Source: Roseobacter cerasinus
Lineage (GTDB): Bacteria; Pseudomonadota; Alphaproteobacteria; Rhodobacterales; Rhodobacteraceae
Length of the DNA stretch: 64,000 bases
Assembly (NCBI RefSeq): GCF_009811755.1
Contig: NZ_BLIV01000004.1
Coordinates: 310,001-374,000 of the forward strand
Direction of reading: 5' to 3'
Shown here: positions 43,319 through 51,268 of the stretch, in pieces
How positions within the stretch are numbered: position 1 is the first letter of the stretch
Layout: each line of letters starts with the position of its first letter
Program-made: the position numbers and the translations under genes
Notes under the pieces: generated by a model
What the model saw: the letters and a program-made list of their open reading frames with translations, nothing else
Databases searched by the model: none
What the model was told of the DNA's origin: nothing

Positions 43319-43321
43319 ACG

Positions 43322-44497
43322 TCAGTCGCCGGGATCGACCAGCATCACACCGGTCATTGTGTGGTTCACATGCAGCGGCCCGATCTGCTCACCATAGGTG
43401 GAAAAGCCCACCACGCGGTTGCGCGCCATGATCTCCGACAGATCGCGGGTGGCCTGGGTCTGCTCGGCCTCGATGCGGCGCAGCACGCAATCGCAGGCAA
43501 AGATGTCCACATCCTCGCGCCCCGCCTTGATCTTCGACAGCTCTTGATCAAGGTGGCTGGTGATCTCCAGAGGCTCGGCCACATTCAGCACCATGCCCTC
43601 TTCGATAGCGGCGAAAAACACCAGCTCCCCGGCCTCATTGACCCGCTGGATCGCACGCACGTGGTGAGTGTCGCCGAGGCGCACGACCACCGGGTTGGCC
43701 GAAAAGGTGAATTCGTCCAGCTGATCGGGGTCCTTGTTGACGATGCGGGCATATTCGCGCGCGGCAGGCTCCGCGTTGATTTCTTTCACGACACGCTGTT
43801 CGGGGTCGGCTTTGGTCACGATCATGCGCCGCCCGGTGGGCTCCAGATGGTTCAGGCTGAAAACCCGGGTCTCGCAGGCGGTGCGCACAAAGGTCACCAG
43901 CGCAGACCCGGTGCTGAGCTGGTCGCCATGCGCCAGCCAGGTTTCCTCAAACCTCGTACCATCCCCCGACGAGCCGCCAAAGACCGGCCAGGAGCCCATG
44001 GCGGGGGCCACCGTGGCCGCAAGCGCGTCTTCGCGCAGCGACAGCCCATCCACCAGCATCACGCCAAAGCCGTTGGGTTTGTCGGCATGCTGATCTGCGA
44101 GGGCGGTGCGGGCTTGCACCAACCGATCAATCAGGCTTTGCGGATCCAGCGTGTCCAACTCGTCGATCACCACGGTCTCCGTGGCGAAGTGCCGAGCCGG
44201 CAGCCCGATCACGATAGAGACCTCTTCCTGCGCATAGCCGGTCCACCCGATCTGGCCGGCGGTGGTGCAGCCTGTCACCGGTGTGCGCGGAAACTGCGCC
44301 ACCGCACAGCGCGCGATCATTTGCAGATCGCGCCGGTTTTCGCTGAAGACAAAGAGATGTGCCCAGTTTCTTTCTCCCAGGTGATCTCTCAGAACCGCAG
44401 CGGGGTCACAGGTCTGTGGTGTCACATGTACAGTTGTCAATAATCGCCGCGCGACCGGGTCGGACGCGGTGATGCCTTGCGCACCTTCCATTTTCAT
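43322..44497 (-). CDS. FIST-domain sensor protein (NosP-like)
   Basis: A 391-residue soluble protein with FIST_N (about 40-235: VTGCTTAGQIGWTGY, FGVMLVDGLSLRED, PVFGGSSGDGTRFE) and FIST_C (about 245-385: GFSTYGEQIGPLHVNHTMTGVML). In Pseudomonas the FIST protein NosP binds heme and nitric oxide and controls the kinase NahK encoded next to it. Gene order here is response regulator, FIST, kinase, all on the minus strand. Heme binding and NO as signal are inferred from that parallel. SD GGGAGG upstream. Confidence 0.88.
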   Translation of the reverse strand: MKMEGAQGITASDPVARRLLTTVHVTPQTCDPAAVLRDHLGERNWAHLFVFSENRRDLQMIARCAVAQFPRTPVTGCTTAGQIGWTGYAQEEVSIVIGLPARHFATETVVIDELDTLDPQSLIDRLVQARTALADQHADKPNGFGVMLVDGLSLREDALAATVAPAMGSWPVFGGSSGDGTRFEETWLAHGDQLSTGSALVTFVRTACETRVFSLNHLEPTGRRMIVTKADPEQRVVKEINAEPAAREYARIVNKDPDQLDEFTFSANPVVVRLGDTHHVRAIQRVNEAGELVFFAAIEEGMVLNVAEPLEITSHLDQELSKIKAGREDVDIFACDCVLRRIEAEQTQATRDLSEIMARNRVVGFSTYGEQIGPLHVNHTMTGVMLVDPGD

Positions 44498-44533
44498 TGG
44501 GTCTTGCCTCCCTGGGCAAGAATAGGCGCAACC

Positions 44534-45229
44534 TTAACCTTCAGGCAAGATGGAGCTGAATTGCGCCTTCTGAGAGACCAGCACAGCCTGGGTCCGGCTG
44601 TGCACGCCGAGCTTGCGCATGATGGCGGTGACATGCGCCTTGACCGTGGTTTCCGCAATCGACAGATCAAAGGCGATCTGCTTGTTCAGCTTGCCTTCGC
44701 AGATCAGTTGCAGGATGCGCGATTGCTGTGCTGTCAGGTCAGACAGGCGCGCAACAGCATCGTTGACCGCATCTGCTTTGGGGTCGTTGAAGCTTTCCGG
44801 TTTGTAGGTCTGGCCGCTGGCGATGGCGTTGATCGCCTCTTCCAGTTTGGCGCGTGGGCTGTGTTTGGGCACAAAGCCGGAGGCCCCCGCCGCCAGAACC
44901 GACGACACCATGCGCGCATCGTCCATCGACGAGACCACCAGCACCGGTGCGTCGCCCGCAGCGCGCGTGATCTCGATCACCCCGTCGACACCCGCCACAT
45001 CCGGCAGGTTCAAATCCAGCGCCACCAGACGCGGATGCGGATCTTCGGCGAGCAGCTGCAGCGCCCGCTCCATCGTGTCGGCTGTTTTGACGTTGACGCC
45101 GGGCATCACGCTGCGCAGGGTCAGCTCCAGTGCGTCGCAAAACAGCGGGTGGTCATCAACGACGAGAATCCACCCCTGATGCGCGGTCTGCGCCCAGTCC
45201 CGTGATGTCTTGAGAATATCTGTCGTCAT
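44534..45229 (-). CDS. LuxR/NarL-type response regulator
   Basis: A 231-residue regulator: receiver domain with acidic pair Asp25-Asp26 and phospho-acceptor Asp72 (VALDLNLPD), and a LuxR helix-turn-helix (LICEGKLNKQIAFDLSIAETTVKAHV). It lies 36 bases upstream of the FIST gene in the same direction and is the probable output of the kinase at 41120. An exact 14-base repeat upstream (45268 and 45575) may be its binding site. Confidence 0.91.
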   Translation of the reverse strand: MTTDILKTSRDWAQTAHQGWILVVDDHPLFCDALELTLRSVMPGVNVKTADTMERALQLLAEDPHPRLVALDLNLPDVAGVDGVIEITRAAGDAPVLVVSSMDDARMVSSVLAAGASGFVPKHSPRAKLEEAINAIASGQTYKPESFNDPKADAVNDAVARLSDLTAQQSRILQLICEGKLNKQIAFDLSIAETTVKAHVTAIMRKLGVHSRTQAVLVSQKAQFSSILPEG

Positions 45230-45267
45230 ACTGTTACCCTAACACCCTGGTCAAACCTTGGAACTAT

Positions 45268-45281
45268 CCAAAGGTCGCATG
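45268..45281. repeat. 14-base direct repeat, copy A
   Basis: CCAAAGGTCGCATG, identical to 45575-45588, located 39 bases upstream of the response-regulator start. Exact 14-base repeats so close together are unlikely by chance; a regulator site is the simplest reading. Confidence 0.5.
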
Positions 45282-45313
45282 TAAAAAGGGCGCCCGGCAA
45301 GGGATGCCCTATG

Positions 45314-45520
45314 TCATTTGCTGTCGCGGCGCGATCCGTTGGTGCTTGCCAATTGCTCAGGCAGCCGGACGGTCCAGAACATGCCGCCCTGGTTGAGGAT
45401 GTCCAGCAGCGAATAGCGTTGGCCCCTGCGGCCCATGCGGTTGGTCAGCATGTCCCCGGTGGACGCCTGATCAGTGGCGTCCTCCCAGTCGTCGGTATGA
45501 GGTTGCGCATCTTTCCTCAT
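45314..45520 (-). CDS. Small hypothetical protein
   Basis: Possible 68-residue protein (MRKDAQPHTDDWEDATDQAS at the start). It has high third-position GC and a plausible composition with a central RYSLLDILNQGGMFWTVRLP stretch. No clear SD; the frame extends to TTG 45532. It lies 84 bases upstream of the response regulator in the same direction and between the two 14-base repeats. No family recognised. Confidence 0.4.
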   Translation of the reverse strand: MRKDAQPHTDDWEDATDQASTGDMLTNRMGRRGQRYSLLDILNQGGMFWTVRLPEQLASTNGSRRDSK

Positions 45521-45806
45521 GGCACGGGACAACCCGGTCGCAGCGTCGGAGGACGTGGGTCCAATCTGAATTGGCCAAAGGTCGCATGCCCGTTTTGCCG
45601 CGAAAGCCGGGGTGGTCCGGCCCGCGCCTCACGCCTGACGATGTTGCAGTGTTTTCTGCTGCTGTGCAGGCACTTGGAGGAGATGGCACCTTGCCGCCTT
45701 GGGCCAAACGCTGTCCTTGAGCCGCGCGTCCCACGGGCTCGGACCCTGTTGTCAGCCTGTGCGAGCCTGCTTCTTTAGCAGGCCGCGGTGATCGTGGACG
45801 ATCTGT
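45521..45806. other. Gene-free stretch between small ORF and LysE gene
   Basis: No convincing coding signal on either strand. Contains the second 14-base repeat (45575-45588) and GC-rich sequence; presumably the promoter region of the minus-strand genes to its left. Confidence 0.4.
45575..45588. repeat. 14-base direct repeat, copy B
   Basis: CCAAAGGTCGCATG, second copy, 307 bases from copy A and 55 bases upstream of the small ORF's ATG. Confidence 0.5.
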
Positions 45807-46433
45807 CTAACGCTCTTGCAGGGCCAAACGAAGACCCAATGCGCAGTAGATGCACCCGACGCATTTGTTTTGCCACCTCAGAACTGCCGGATTGCGGCGG
45901 AGAAAATTGCCGAGGCCTCCGGCCACAACGGAATAGACGATTGTGCTGAAGAAGCCGATCAGCGCAAAAACGACACCCAAAATGGTCAGTTGGACAACCA
46001 CATGGCCCTTTTCAGGTGCTACAAATTGCGGAAGGAATGCCAGAAAGAAGAGCGCTGTCTTTGGGTTCAGAACCTCCGCAAGGATCGCTTGCCTGAAAGC
46101 CTGAGGGGCGGTGATTGGCACGCGCCCTTGACCCAGATCGACAGGGGATTTGTCGAAGATGGCCTTGACGCCCAGATAGACGAGATAGCCCGCTCCAAGA
46201 AACTTTACGATGGTAAAAAGCGTGGCGGAGGTCGCGATGATCGCCGAAATACCGACAACGGCCATGATCGTGTGAAGGAAATCGCCAGCGGTGATGCCGG
46301 CGCCGGTGGCAATGCCCACCGTGGTGCCGGATGTTGTGGCCCGAGCAACCGTCAGCAGGGTCGCGGGGCCGGGGATGAAGACGAACCCAAGAACAATCAC
46401 GGCGTAGGTGAGCAAGATAGCCGGGTCGATCAT
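45807..46433 (-). CDS. LysE/RhtB family amino-acid exporter
   Basis: A 208-residue inner-membrane protein with six hydrophobic segments and the family N-terminus LGFVFIPGPATLLTVARATT followed by GIATGAGITAGDFLH and NPKTALFFLAFLPQFV. RhtB/LysE exporters remove excess amino acids such as homoserine, threonine or lysine. ATG 46433 sits 7 bases after GGAGG; the ATG six bases earlier is too close to that SD. Substrate unknown. Confidence 0.9.
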   Translation of the reverse strand: MIDPAILLTYAVIVLGFVFIPGPATLLTVARATTSGTTVGIATGAGITAGDFLHTIMAVVGISAIIATSATLFTIVKFLGAGYLVYLGVKAIFDKSPVDLGQGRVPITAPQAFRQAILAEVLNPKTALFFLAFLPQFVAPEKGHVVVQLTILGVVFALIGFFSTIVYSVVAGGLGNFLRRNPAVLRWQNKCVGCIYCALGLRLALQER

Positions 46434-47325
46434 TTTCATGCCTCCATGCATGTGTGCCGGATGAGCAAGCCACAGATCGTCTGCGCTGACAAGCATCCCG
46501 CCCGGCGCTTCGACACCGCGTGCTGGGTTCGCAGTCGTTTGCAAAACCGATACGCCAGACCGAGGTTCAAGTCTGCTGGTGGGCGGGTCGGACTGCGCAA
46601 GAGATAGATTTGCAGGAAAGCTGGCTTTGTCGCTGCGGAGGTCAGCAGGGCCGGGAAAGCAGAGTGCGAAAAACCATTGTCCTTCTGCAAGCCGTCCAAA
46701 ACGCTGAAAAAATCGTGGTTTCCCCCAGCTTGTCCACAGGAGAAATCACAGTAAATTCAATTGATTATCCACAAGAAATTTCCGGCAGGCGCCACTTTTC
46801 TATTGCGCGACTCAGGTGTCGAGTTGCAACCTGTGACTACCGCAGCGACATTCACGCAATGTAGTTGAGGACGCAAAGGCCCCCGAAAGGTGGTGGCGGT
46901 TTGGGATAGATCCTTCGGGGTCAGGTCCAGGTCGCAAACCCTTTTCGGGACGCAGGTCAAATCGCGTGGGGGTGAAAGCCCCGTGGCGAAAAGGCGGCTG
47001 AGGTCGGTCGGGACCGTGTCAGGATGGCTGTCGAAGTCGGATTGGCGCAGGCGCGAACGACGGGGGTGATGCGGGGAGGTCGATCTTCGGAGAGATGTCC
47101 CGGCGGAAAGTGGCAACGCTTTTGCGCAAGCTGGGCCTGCTGTCGCCCTCTGGGGGGATGCATAGGTTCAAGAAGGCGTCAGGATGTGCTTCGGCACGGA
47201 CCGGGCTCACGCTCGATCCCCTGGCGCCTTTCGCTTTTTCTCTCCCATTTCCTATCGTTGACCCATATCAAGGCGCCTTTGCGAACAACGTGGCATGTCT
47301 CTCCTCAATCAGAGGGAGATACGCA
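46434..47325. other. Gene-poor region with two DnaA-box-like sites
   Basis: About 890 bases without a supportable gene. The part 46660-46800 is AT-richer and holds TTGTCCACA (46730-46738) and TTATCCACA (46765-46773), 35 bases apart in the same orientation. Further right (46910-47080) AGGTC words recur several times in GC-rich sequence. The frame of the downstream DksA-like gene runs back to 47095 but lacks coding character before 47326. Confidence 0.4.
46730..46773 (+). promoter_or_regulatory. Pair of DnaA-box-like 9-mers
   Basis: TTGTCCACA and TTATCCACA, same strand, centres 35 bp apart, in a local AT-rich patch. The second is an exact consensus box. Could mark a DnaA-regulated promoter or an origin-related element. 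Confidence 0.35.
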
Positions 47326-47649
47326 ATGGACTATGCGCAGGCCAAGGAGCGATTGCTCACCCGTCGAGCTGAGTTGATCGGCCATCTCACCGAGGTCGAG
47401 CACCAGCTGGATGAACAGCCGCCTAAGGATTGGGAAGATTTCTCATCCGAACGGCAGGGCGATGAGGTTCTCGAAGCGCTCGGGCACGCCGAATTGAACG
47501 AGTTGCGCCGTATTGATGCGGCCCTCGCCCGGATCGGCGCGGGGTCCTACGGATTTTGCCTCAGGTGCGGCAACGACATTTCTGCCGCCCGCCTGGACGT
47601 GCTCCCCGAAACACCGCTGTGCAAAGGATGCGCAGCTGAAACCGCCTGA
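47326..47649 (+). CDS. TraR/DksA-type zinc-finger protein
   Basis: A 107-residue protein of the DksA/TraR family: an N-terminal helical coiled coil with acidic tip (QGDEVLEALGHAELNEL) and a C-terminal four-Cys zinc finger of form C-x2-C-x17-C-x2-C (FCLRCGND...LCKGCA). Such proteins bind the RNA polymerase secondary channel and modulate transcription; short forms may act without ppGpp. SD GAGGGAGA precedes the ATG. The small membrane protein gene follows 10 bases later. Confidence 0.87.
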   Translation: MDYAQAKERLLTRRAELIGHLTEVEHQLDEQPPKDWEDFSSERQGDEVLEALGHAELNELRRIDAALARIGAGSYGFCLRCGNDISAARLDVLPETPLCKGCAAETA

Positions 47650-47659
47650 GGAGGGCAAG

Positions 47660-47839
47660 ATGCTTCGTTTGACCGCAATTCTATATTGTTTCGTTGCCGC
47701 CACCATGGCCGGGGCCGGTGTCATTGCCGTGTTGAGCGCGGGGCTCACCGCCGCCATGCCGATCTTGATCGCTGCCGGGGCGGGCGCGCTTCTGGCCTTG
47801 CCGGTGTCCTGGCTGTTGGCCGCGCGCATTTCGGCCTGA
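47660..47839 (+). CDS. Small two-helix membrane protein
   Basis: A 59-residue hydrophobic protein (MLRLTAILYCFVAATMAGAG at the start) with two transmembrane helices separated by a short turn. GGAGG lies 5 bases before the ATG and the gene is 10 bases after the DksA-like gene. Proteins of this type recur in Rhodobacterales and are often mislabelled CTP synthetase; they have no resemblance to PyrG. Function unknown. Confidence 0.7.
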   Translation: MLRLTAILYCFVAATMAGAGVIAVLSAGLTAAMPILIAAGAGALLALPVSWLLAARISA

Positions 47840-47845
47840 TGCGTT

Positions 47846-47962
47846 CTAGATCGCGTTGTCCAGAGCCTGACCTGCGTTTTGGATGTCGCGGCCGACGCCT
47901 TTGGTTGTTTCACAGGCAGCCAAAGCAAGAATGGCTGCAAGGGCGAAGGCAAGTCTGATCAT
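47846..47962 (-). CDS. Entericidin-like small lipoprotein, copy 1
   Basis: A 38-residue lipoprotein: signal peptide with lipobox LALAAC (Cys17) followed by ETTKGVGRDIQNAGQAL, the EcnA/EcnB-type mature sequence. Lipid-modified and held in an envelope membrane. It converges on the small membrane protein gene with 6 bases between stops. SD AGGGA upstream. It has a close paralogue 116 bases away. Entericidins are described as a toxin-antidote pair in enterobacteria; here no clear division of roles can be seen. Confidence 0.8.
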   Translation of the reverse strand: MIRLAFALAAILALAACETTKGVGRDIQNAGQALDNAI

Positions 47963-48029
47963 GTCGATGGGTCCCTGTTGGTCGATCTCACGCGCAGGCT
48001 ACACCGGTTTCAAGATGGGTTTCACGCAA

Positions 48030-48054
48030 AAAAGGTGGCTCAGGGCCACCTTTT
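48030..48054 (-). terminator. Rho-independent terminator of lipoprotein copy 2
   Basis: AAAAGGTGGC (48030-48039) and GCCACCTTTT (48045-48054) form a 10-bp stem with a 5-base loop. On the minus strand it ends in a run of six T, a classical intrinsic terminator 24 bases after the copy 2 stop, separating the two lipoprotein genes. Confidence 0.75.
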
Positions 48055-48078
48055 CCATATGCGCCGATTGGCGGCAGA

Positions 48079-48198
48079 TCAGCTCGCCGCGCTCTGCAAC
48101 GCTTCGCCAGCGTCTTCCACATCGCGACCGACGCCTTTCGTGGTCTCGCAGGCGGCCAGTGTGATCAAAACGGCGGTCATTGCAAACAGTCTGAACAT
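48079..48198 (-). CDS. Entericidin-like small lipoprotein, copy 2
   Basis: A 39-residue lipoprotein with lipobox ITLAAC (Cys17) and mature sequence ETTKGVGRDVEDAGEALQS, nearly identical through GVGRD to copy 1 and more acidic after it. SD AAGGAAAG 4 bases before the ATG. It has its own terminator, so the two copies are expressed separately. Confidence 0.8.
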   Translation of the reverse strand: MFRLFAMTAVLITLAACETTKGVGRDVEDAGEALQSAAS

Positions 48199-48315
48199 AG
48201 TCTTTCCTTTCTTACGTTTGAGAACCAACGCCCGATTGCAAAGAAGGTTCCCGCGCTCAACGCGAGGACCGGGTCAAACCTGTCGCGGGTCATTTTAGTC
48301 TGATGATGCGGGGTC

Positions 48316-48795
48316 CTAAGGCGCCCGATAAAACAGATACCGGTCAGGTGCGATGGCCTCTGGTCCGCGGATCTGCTCAAACCCCACCAGCGGTTGCTGG
48401 CTCACCACAAGCCCGCCGGGCACCATCAGCGGCGCGATGAGCGGAGACAGCCGCGCACCCTCAGCCACGTCCTTTTCTTTCACACCAAAGCCAAAGTCAT
48501 AATGTGCCAGCACAATGCGCGCGCCGGTTTTGGCAAGCTGTATCAGCATCTCATCCGCCTCGCCTTGCAGAAAACACGCGGCGGGTGGGATGCAGGAGGG
48601 GTGGGGCTTCAGGACCCGGTCAATCACCCAGATCCGCCGATCCGGAATGCGCTCGCGCAGGTGGTCATAGGTCCGTCCGTTGCCAAGGCCCAGTTCCAGC
48701 ACATCACCGGACAAGGGGGCGATTTCTTCGGCGGCCCAGTTCAGCCCATCGATCTGGGCAGTCAACCTGCGACGCATGGATTCAAGACGGCTCAT
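48316..48795 (-). CDS. Small SAM-dependent methyltransferase
   Basis: A 159-residue class I methyltransferase-like protein with motif I DVLELGLGNGRTYDHL and an acidic motif II (RRIWVIDRVL). It is short for the class, lacking a substrate-recognition insert. ATG 48795 has SD GAGGAG and overlaps the deacetylase stop by 14 bases. Last gene of the seven-gene operon; it may methylate the glycan product. Confidence 0.75.
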   Translation of the reverse strand: MSRLESMRRRLTAQIDGLNWAAEEIAPLSGDVLELGLGNGRTYDHLRERIPDRRIWVIDRVLKPHPSCIPPAACFLQGEADEMLIQLAKTGARIVLAHYDFGFGVKEKDVAEGARLSPLIAPLMVPGGLVVSQQPLVGFEQIRGPEAIAPDRYLFYRAP

Positions 48796-49552
48796 GTGGG
48801 CTCCTCGCGGATGTTGGCAATGGGGTGCTGATCGCGCCGCCTTCCAGAAGCTCGGCCAGAAAGGCACGGGAAAAGGACCAGATGTCAGTGTCATGCACAA
48901 GGTGATGGGTCAGATAGCCGAAGGGTTCCGTCGTGTCCGTCACACCCTGTCGCCGCTTTGTCAGAGCGTCGACCGTCTGTGCAATAATCCGGTCTGGCAT
49001 CACCAGCCCACGGCTGCCGCGCCAGTCGATGGGGTCGATGTGGGTGTTGATCTGAACTAGGCCGGGGCTGGGTTCAACGACGCAGCGGGGCGTGAAGGTT
49101 GAGACCGCGCGGTAGCCTGCCGTGGCGAGGTGCGGCAGCACGTCGGCATGCAGGCGGTTCCAAGGCGCCACGAATGTGGGGGAGAGGCGGGTACCAAACA
49201 GCGCATCAAGGCGTTCAAGACCGCGCGCCAGCAGGTCAGCCGTATCCGCGTGCAGCGCTCCGAATTCGGCCTTTTTCTGCCCTTGAGGGGCGCGGTTCTC
49301 ATGAGCCCAGCCGTGCACCGTAGGCACCATATGAGGCGCCTGCATGATCGCATCCGCAAGGGTCTGATCAGCAACGGCCGGGATCACTGCAAGATGCACC
49401 GGTAAGCCAAGATGTCTGGACAGATCCGACAATTCGGCCAGCGCCGGCGTGGCCGAGACGGCGTCGTCGTCGCGCCACCAGATCGGCAGCCTCCGTTTTT
49501 CCTGCCGCCAGATCGCAAGTTCGTGGCGCAGCGGGCTCCAGTCAATCTGCAT
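48782..49552 (-). CDS. Polysaccharide deacetylase-like protein (cytoplasmic)
   Basis: A 256-residue NodB-type fold protein. Metal-site motifs are IWWRDDDAV (Asp28-30) and VHGWAHEN (His80, His84), the H-x3-H of carbohydrate esterase family 4, then APWNRL as the usual third motif. It has no signal peptide, unlike most secreted CE4 enzymes, so it should act on a cytoplasmic sugar intermediate. ATG 49552 overlaps the upstream glycosyltransferase stop by 11 bases. Confidence 0.78.
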   Translation of the reverse strand: MQIDWSPLRHELAIWRQEKRRLPIWWRDDDAVSATPALAELSDLSRHLGLPVHLAVIPAVADQTLADAIMQAPHMVPTVHGWAHENRAPQGQKKAEFGALHADTADLLARGLERLDALFGTRLSPTFVAPWNRLHADVLPHLATAGYRAVSTFTPRCVVEPSPGLVQINTHIDPIDWRGSRGLVMPDRIIAQTVDALTKRRQGVTDTTEPFGYLTHHLVHDTDIWSFSRAFLAELLEGGAISTPLPTSARSPHEPS

Positions 49553-50687
49553 CGCGACTGTCCAGCAACTTTTGCACAATCCGGACGGTCTCAGCGGCCC
49601 CATCGAGCCCTTCGGTACGAGGTGCACGGCGTGGGGCCGCTCCCAACTTGTCGATCTGTGACAGAAGGGTAGCCCCCGACAACTCACAACTGCGCAAAAC
49701 GGAGATCCCGGGCAATCGGGCCAATGCCGTCGCGCGGAGGGTCTGTTCGACCTCACCCCCCACATCAAAAGGCACCAGCACAGCGGGCGTGCCGGTCTGC
49801 AACAGATCCAGTGCGGTGTTATAGCCCGCCATGGAGACGGACACCTCCGCATGGTGCAACATCTGGCGGAAATCCGGGCGGGCGGGTTCAACCCGGGCGT
49901 TTTCCGGTGCGGTGGTCGCGAGCGTCCGGGCGCGATCCGCAGCATGACTGCCGCCCACCAGCAGTCGCCAGTTCCGCTGTGGACTGGCACGCGCGGCGTC
50001 CAGTGCTGCCTCAAAGACAGGCGCACCAACACCACCGCCGCCTGCGCTCACCAGCACCTCGCCGAAGCCTGTGCCATCGGCATGCGGCGGTGCCGGCGGA
50101 GAGGCGACAAAGCCGGTGTAGCGCAGCCGCGTTGCCAGGCGCGACTTGACCGGCCAGCTGGCCCCGAGCGGGGCGATCTCGGCATCTGAATGCACAAGTA
50201 CTGCGTCATAATGCTGATCAATGATGTCGTCTGTCGCCTGCGCCTTGGCCGGTTTCGAAGGCGGTGCAAGGATATCGCGGATCGAGGCGCAAACGAGCGC
50301 GGGCTGCGGCAGGCTGCGCGCCGCCTCTACGGCGGTGAGGAACTCGTCGCGCAGCACCCGACGACCGAAAGGGAACAGCTCTGTGATCAGCACCTGTGGG
50401 GCTTCGTCTCTCAGAGTTTGGGCAATCAGCGACTGTCGCGCGTGCAGCACCTCGGCGGTGGCATCTGCGCCGCTGTCATCCAGCAGCCGGGTGAAGTTCA
50501 CGCCGTCCGATTGCAGGGGAGGAAGCTGGACCAGTCTCACCCCGGTTGCATCCAGATGCGGCACAGGGCGCCCGCCGGAGAGGACAATTGCGCGATGGCC
50601 TGCAGCGGCGAACGCGCGGGCGAGTGTCAGGGCACGGGCCAGATGGCCGGTGCCAAGCAGATGGGTCACAAGGATTGCAACGGTCAT
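49542..50687 (-). CDS. MurG-like GT-B glycosyltransferase
   Basis: A 381-residue GT-B protein resembling MurG and related UGT-fold enzymes: N-terminal LLGTGHLARALTLARAFAAAG, C-terminal VSAGGGGVG and VSMAGYNTALDLLQTGTPAVLVPF, the nucleotide-sugar site. It is a distant relative of the first gene of this operon (53579-54811). ATG 50687 shares one base with the phosphatase stop (TGATG). Acceptor and donor unknown. Confidence 0.8.
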   Translation of the reverse strand: MTVAILVTHLLGTGHLARALTLARAFAAAGHRAIVLSGGRPVPHLDATGVRLVQLPPLQSDGVNFTRLLDDSGADATAEVLHARQSLIAQTLRDEAPQVLITELFPFGRRVLRDEFLTAVEAARSLPQPALVCASIRDILAPPSKPAKAQATDDIIDQHYDAVLVHSDAEIAPLGASWPVKSRLATRLRYTGFVASPPAPPHADGTGFGEVLVSAGGGGVGAPVFEAALDAARASPQRNWRLLVGGSHAADRARTLATTAPENARVEPARPDFRQMLHHAEVSVSMAGYNTALDLLQTGTPAVLVPFDVGGEVEQTLRATALARLPGISVLRSCELSGATLLSQIDKLGAAPRRAPRTEGLDGAAETVRIVQKLLDSRDAD

Positions 50688-51268
50688 CAGATGCGGCCCT
50701 CCAGACGCAGCGGCGGGTCTTCGAGGGACCAATTCTGCGCGTCGATCAAGATGACATAAAGCCGGTTGCGCTTGATCTGGAACGGGGCAGGGCCTTTGAA
50801 CGCCCAACTGGTGGCGCGGGCGAGCAGCACGCGCATCACACCGATGTGGCACACGGCCAGTGTGTCTGTGGTCAGCCCCTCTATCCAAGGATGCAGGCGG
50901 TCTCGCAGATCGCCCGGGCTTTCGCCGTTGGGGGGGCGGAAATCCCAGCCCCAGTCTTCGATGTCACGAAAGCCGCTCGCGGGGTTTGCGCGCAGTTGGG
51001 TGCCCTGCTGCCCTTCCCAGTCCCCCCAGTGCATTTCGATCAGCGCCGGGTCGCACTGCGGCGCGCGCCCTGCCACCAGTTCTGCGGTGCGATACGCACG
51101 GGCTAGCGGACTTGCCCACAGGGGCGCATCGGACCAGCCATTGGGCAGGCATAACGCGGCCAGTTGTGCCTCGGCCTCCGCGTCCAGCGGCACATCTGTG
51201 CGGCCCTGAATGCGGCCCGCGCGGTTCCACGAGGTGTGACCGTGGCGTAGAAGCGCCAGCCGAATCAC
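50687..51268 (-). CDS. Histidine phosphatase family protein
   Basis: A 193-residue branch-1 histidine phosphatase: LLRHGHTSWN with catalytic His9, proton-donor Glu in EMHWGDWEG, second His in VCHIGVMR. GTG 51268 overlaps the next-upstream stop as GTGA. In this operon it may dephosphorylate a sugar phosphate or a glycan intermediate. Confidence 0.83.
   Translation of the reverse strand: MIRLALLRHGHTSWNRAGRIQGRTDVPLDAEAEAQLAALCLPNGWSDAPLWASPLARAYRTAELVAGRAPQCDPALIEMHWGDWEGQQGTQLRANPASGFRDIEDWGWDFRPPNGESPGDLRDRLHPWIEGLTTDTLAVCHIGVMRVLLARATSWAFKGPAPFQIKRNRLYVILIDAQNWSLEDPPLRLEGRI

Noticed and set aside
45471-45734. An 87-codon minus-strand frame next to the small ORF
   Set aside because: Composition is random-looking and it overlaps the better-supported frame at 45314-45520.
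46540-46620. tRNA-like T-loop word GGTTCAAGTC
   Set aside because: No matching acceptor stem or anticodon arm could be built around it.
46436-47116. Several short open frames on both strands in the gene-poor region
   Set aside because: No SD, no hydrophobic or domain pattern, and mutually overlapping frames; none is better than chance.
47095-47325. N-terminal extension of the DksA-like protein
   Set aside because: The added residues lack coding character and DksA-like proteins of this type begin near MDYAQAKERL; a good SD sits before 47326.
47660-47839. CTP synthetase
   Set aside because: Small proteins like this are sometimes given that name, but 59 hydrophobic residues cannot be PyrG and share no motif with it.
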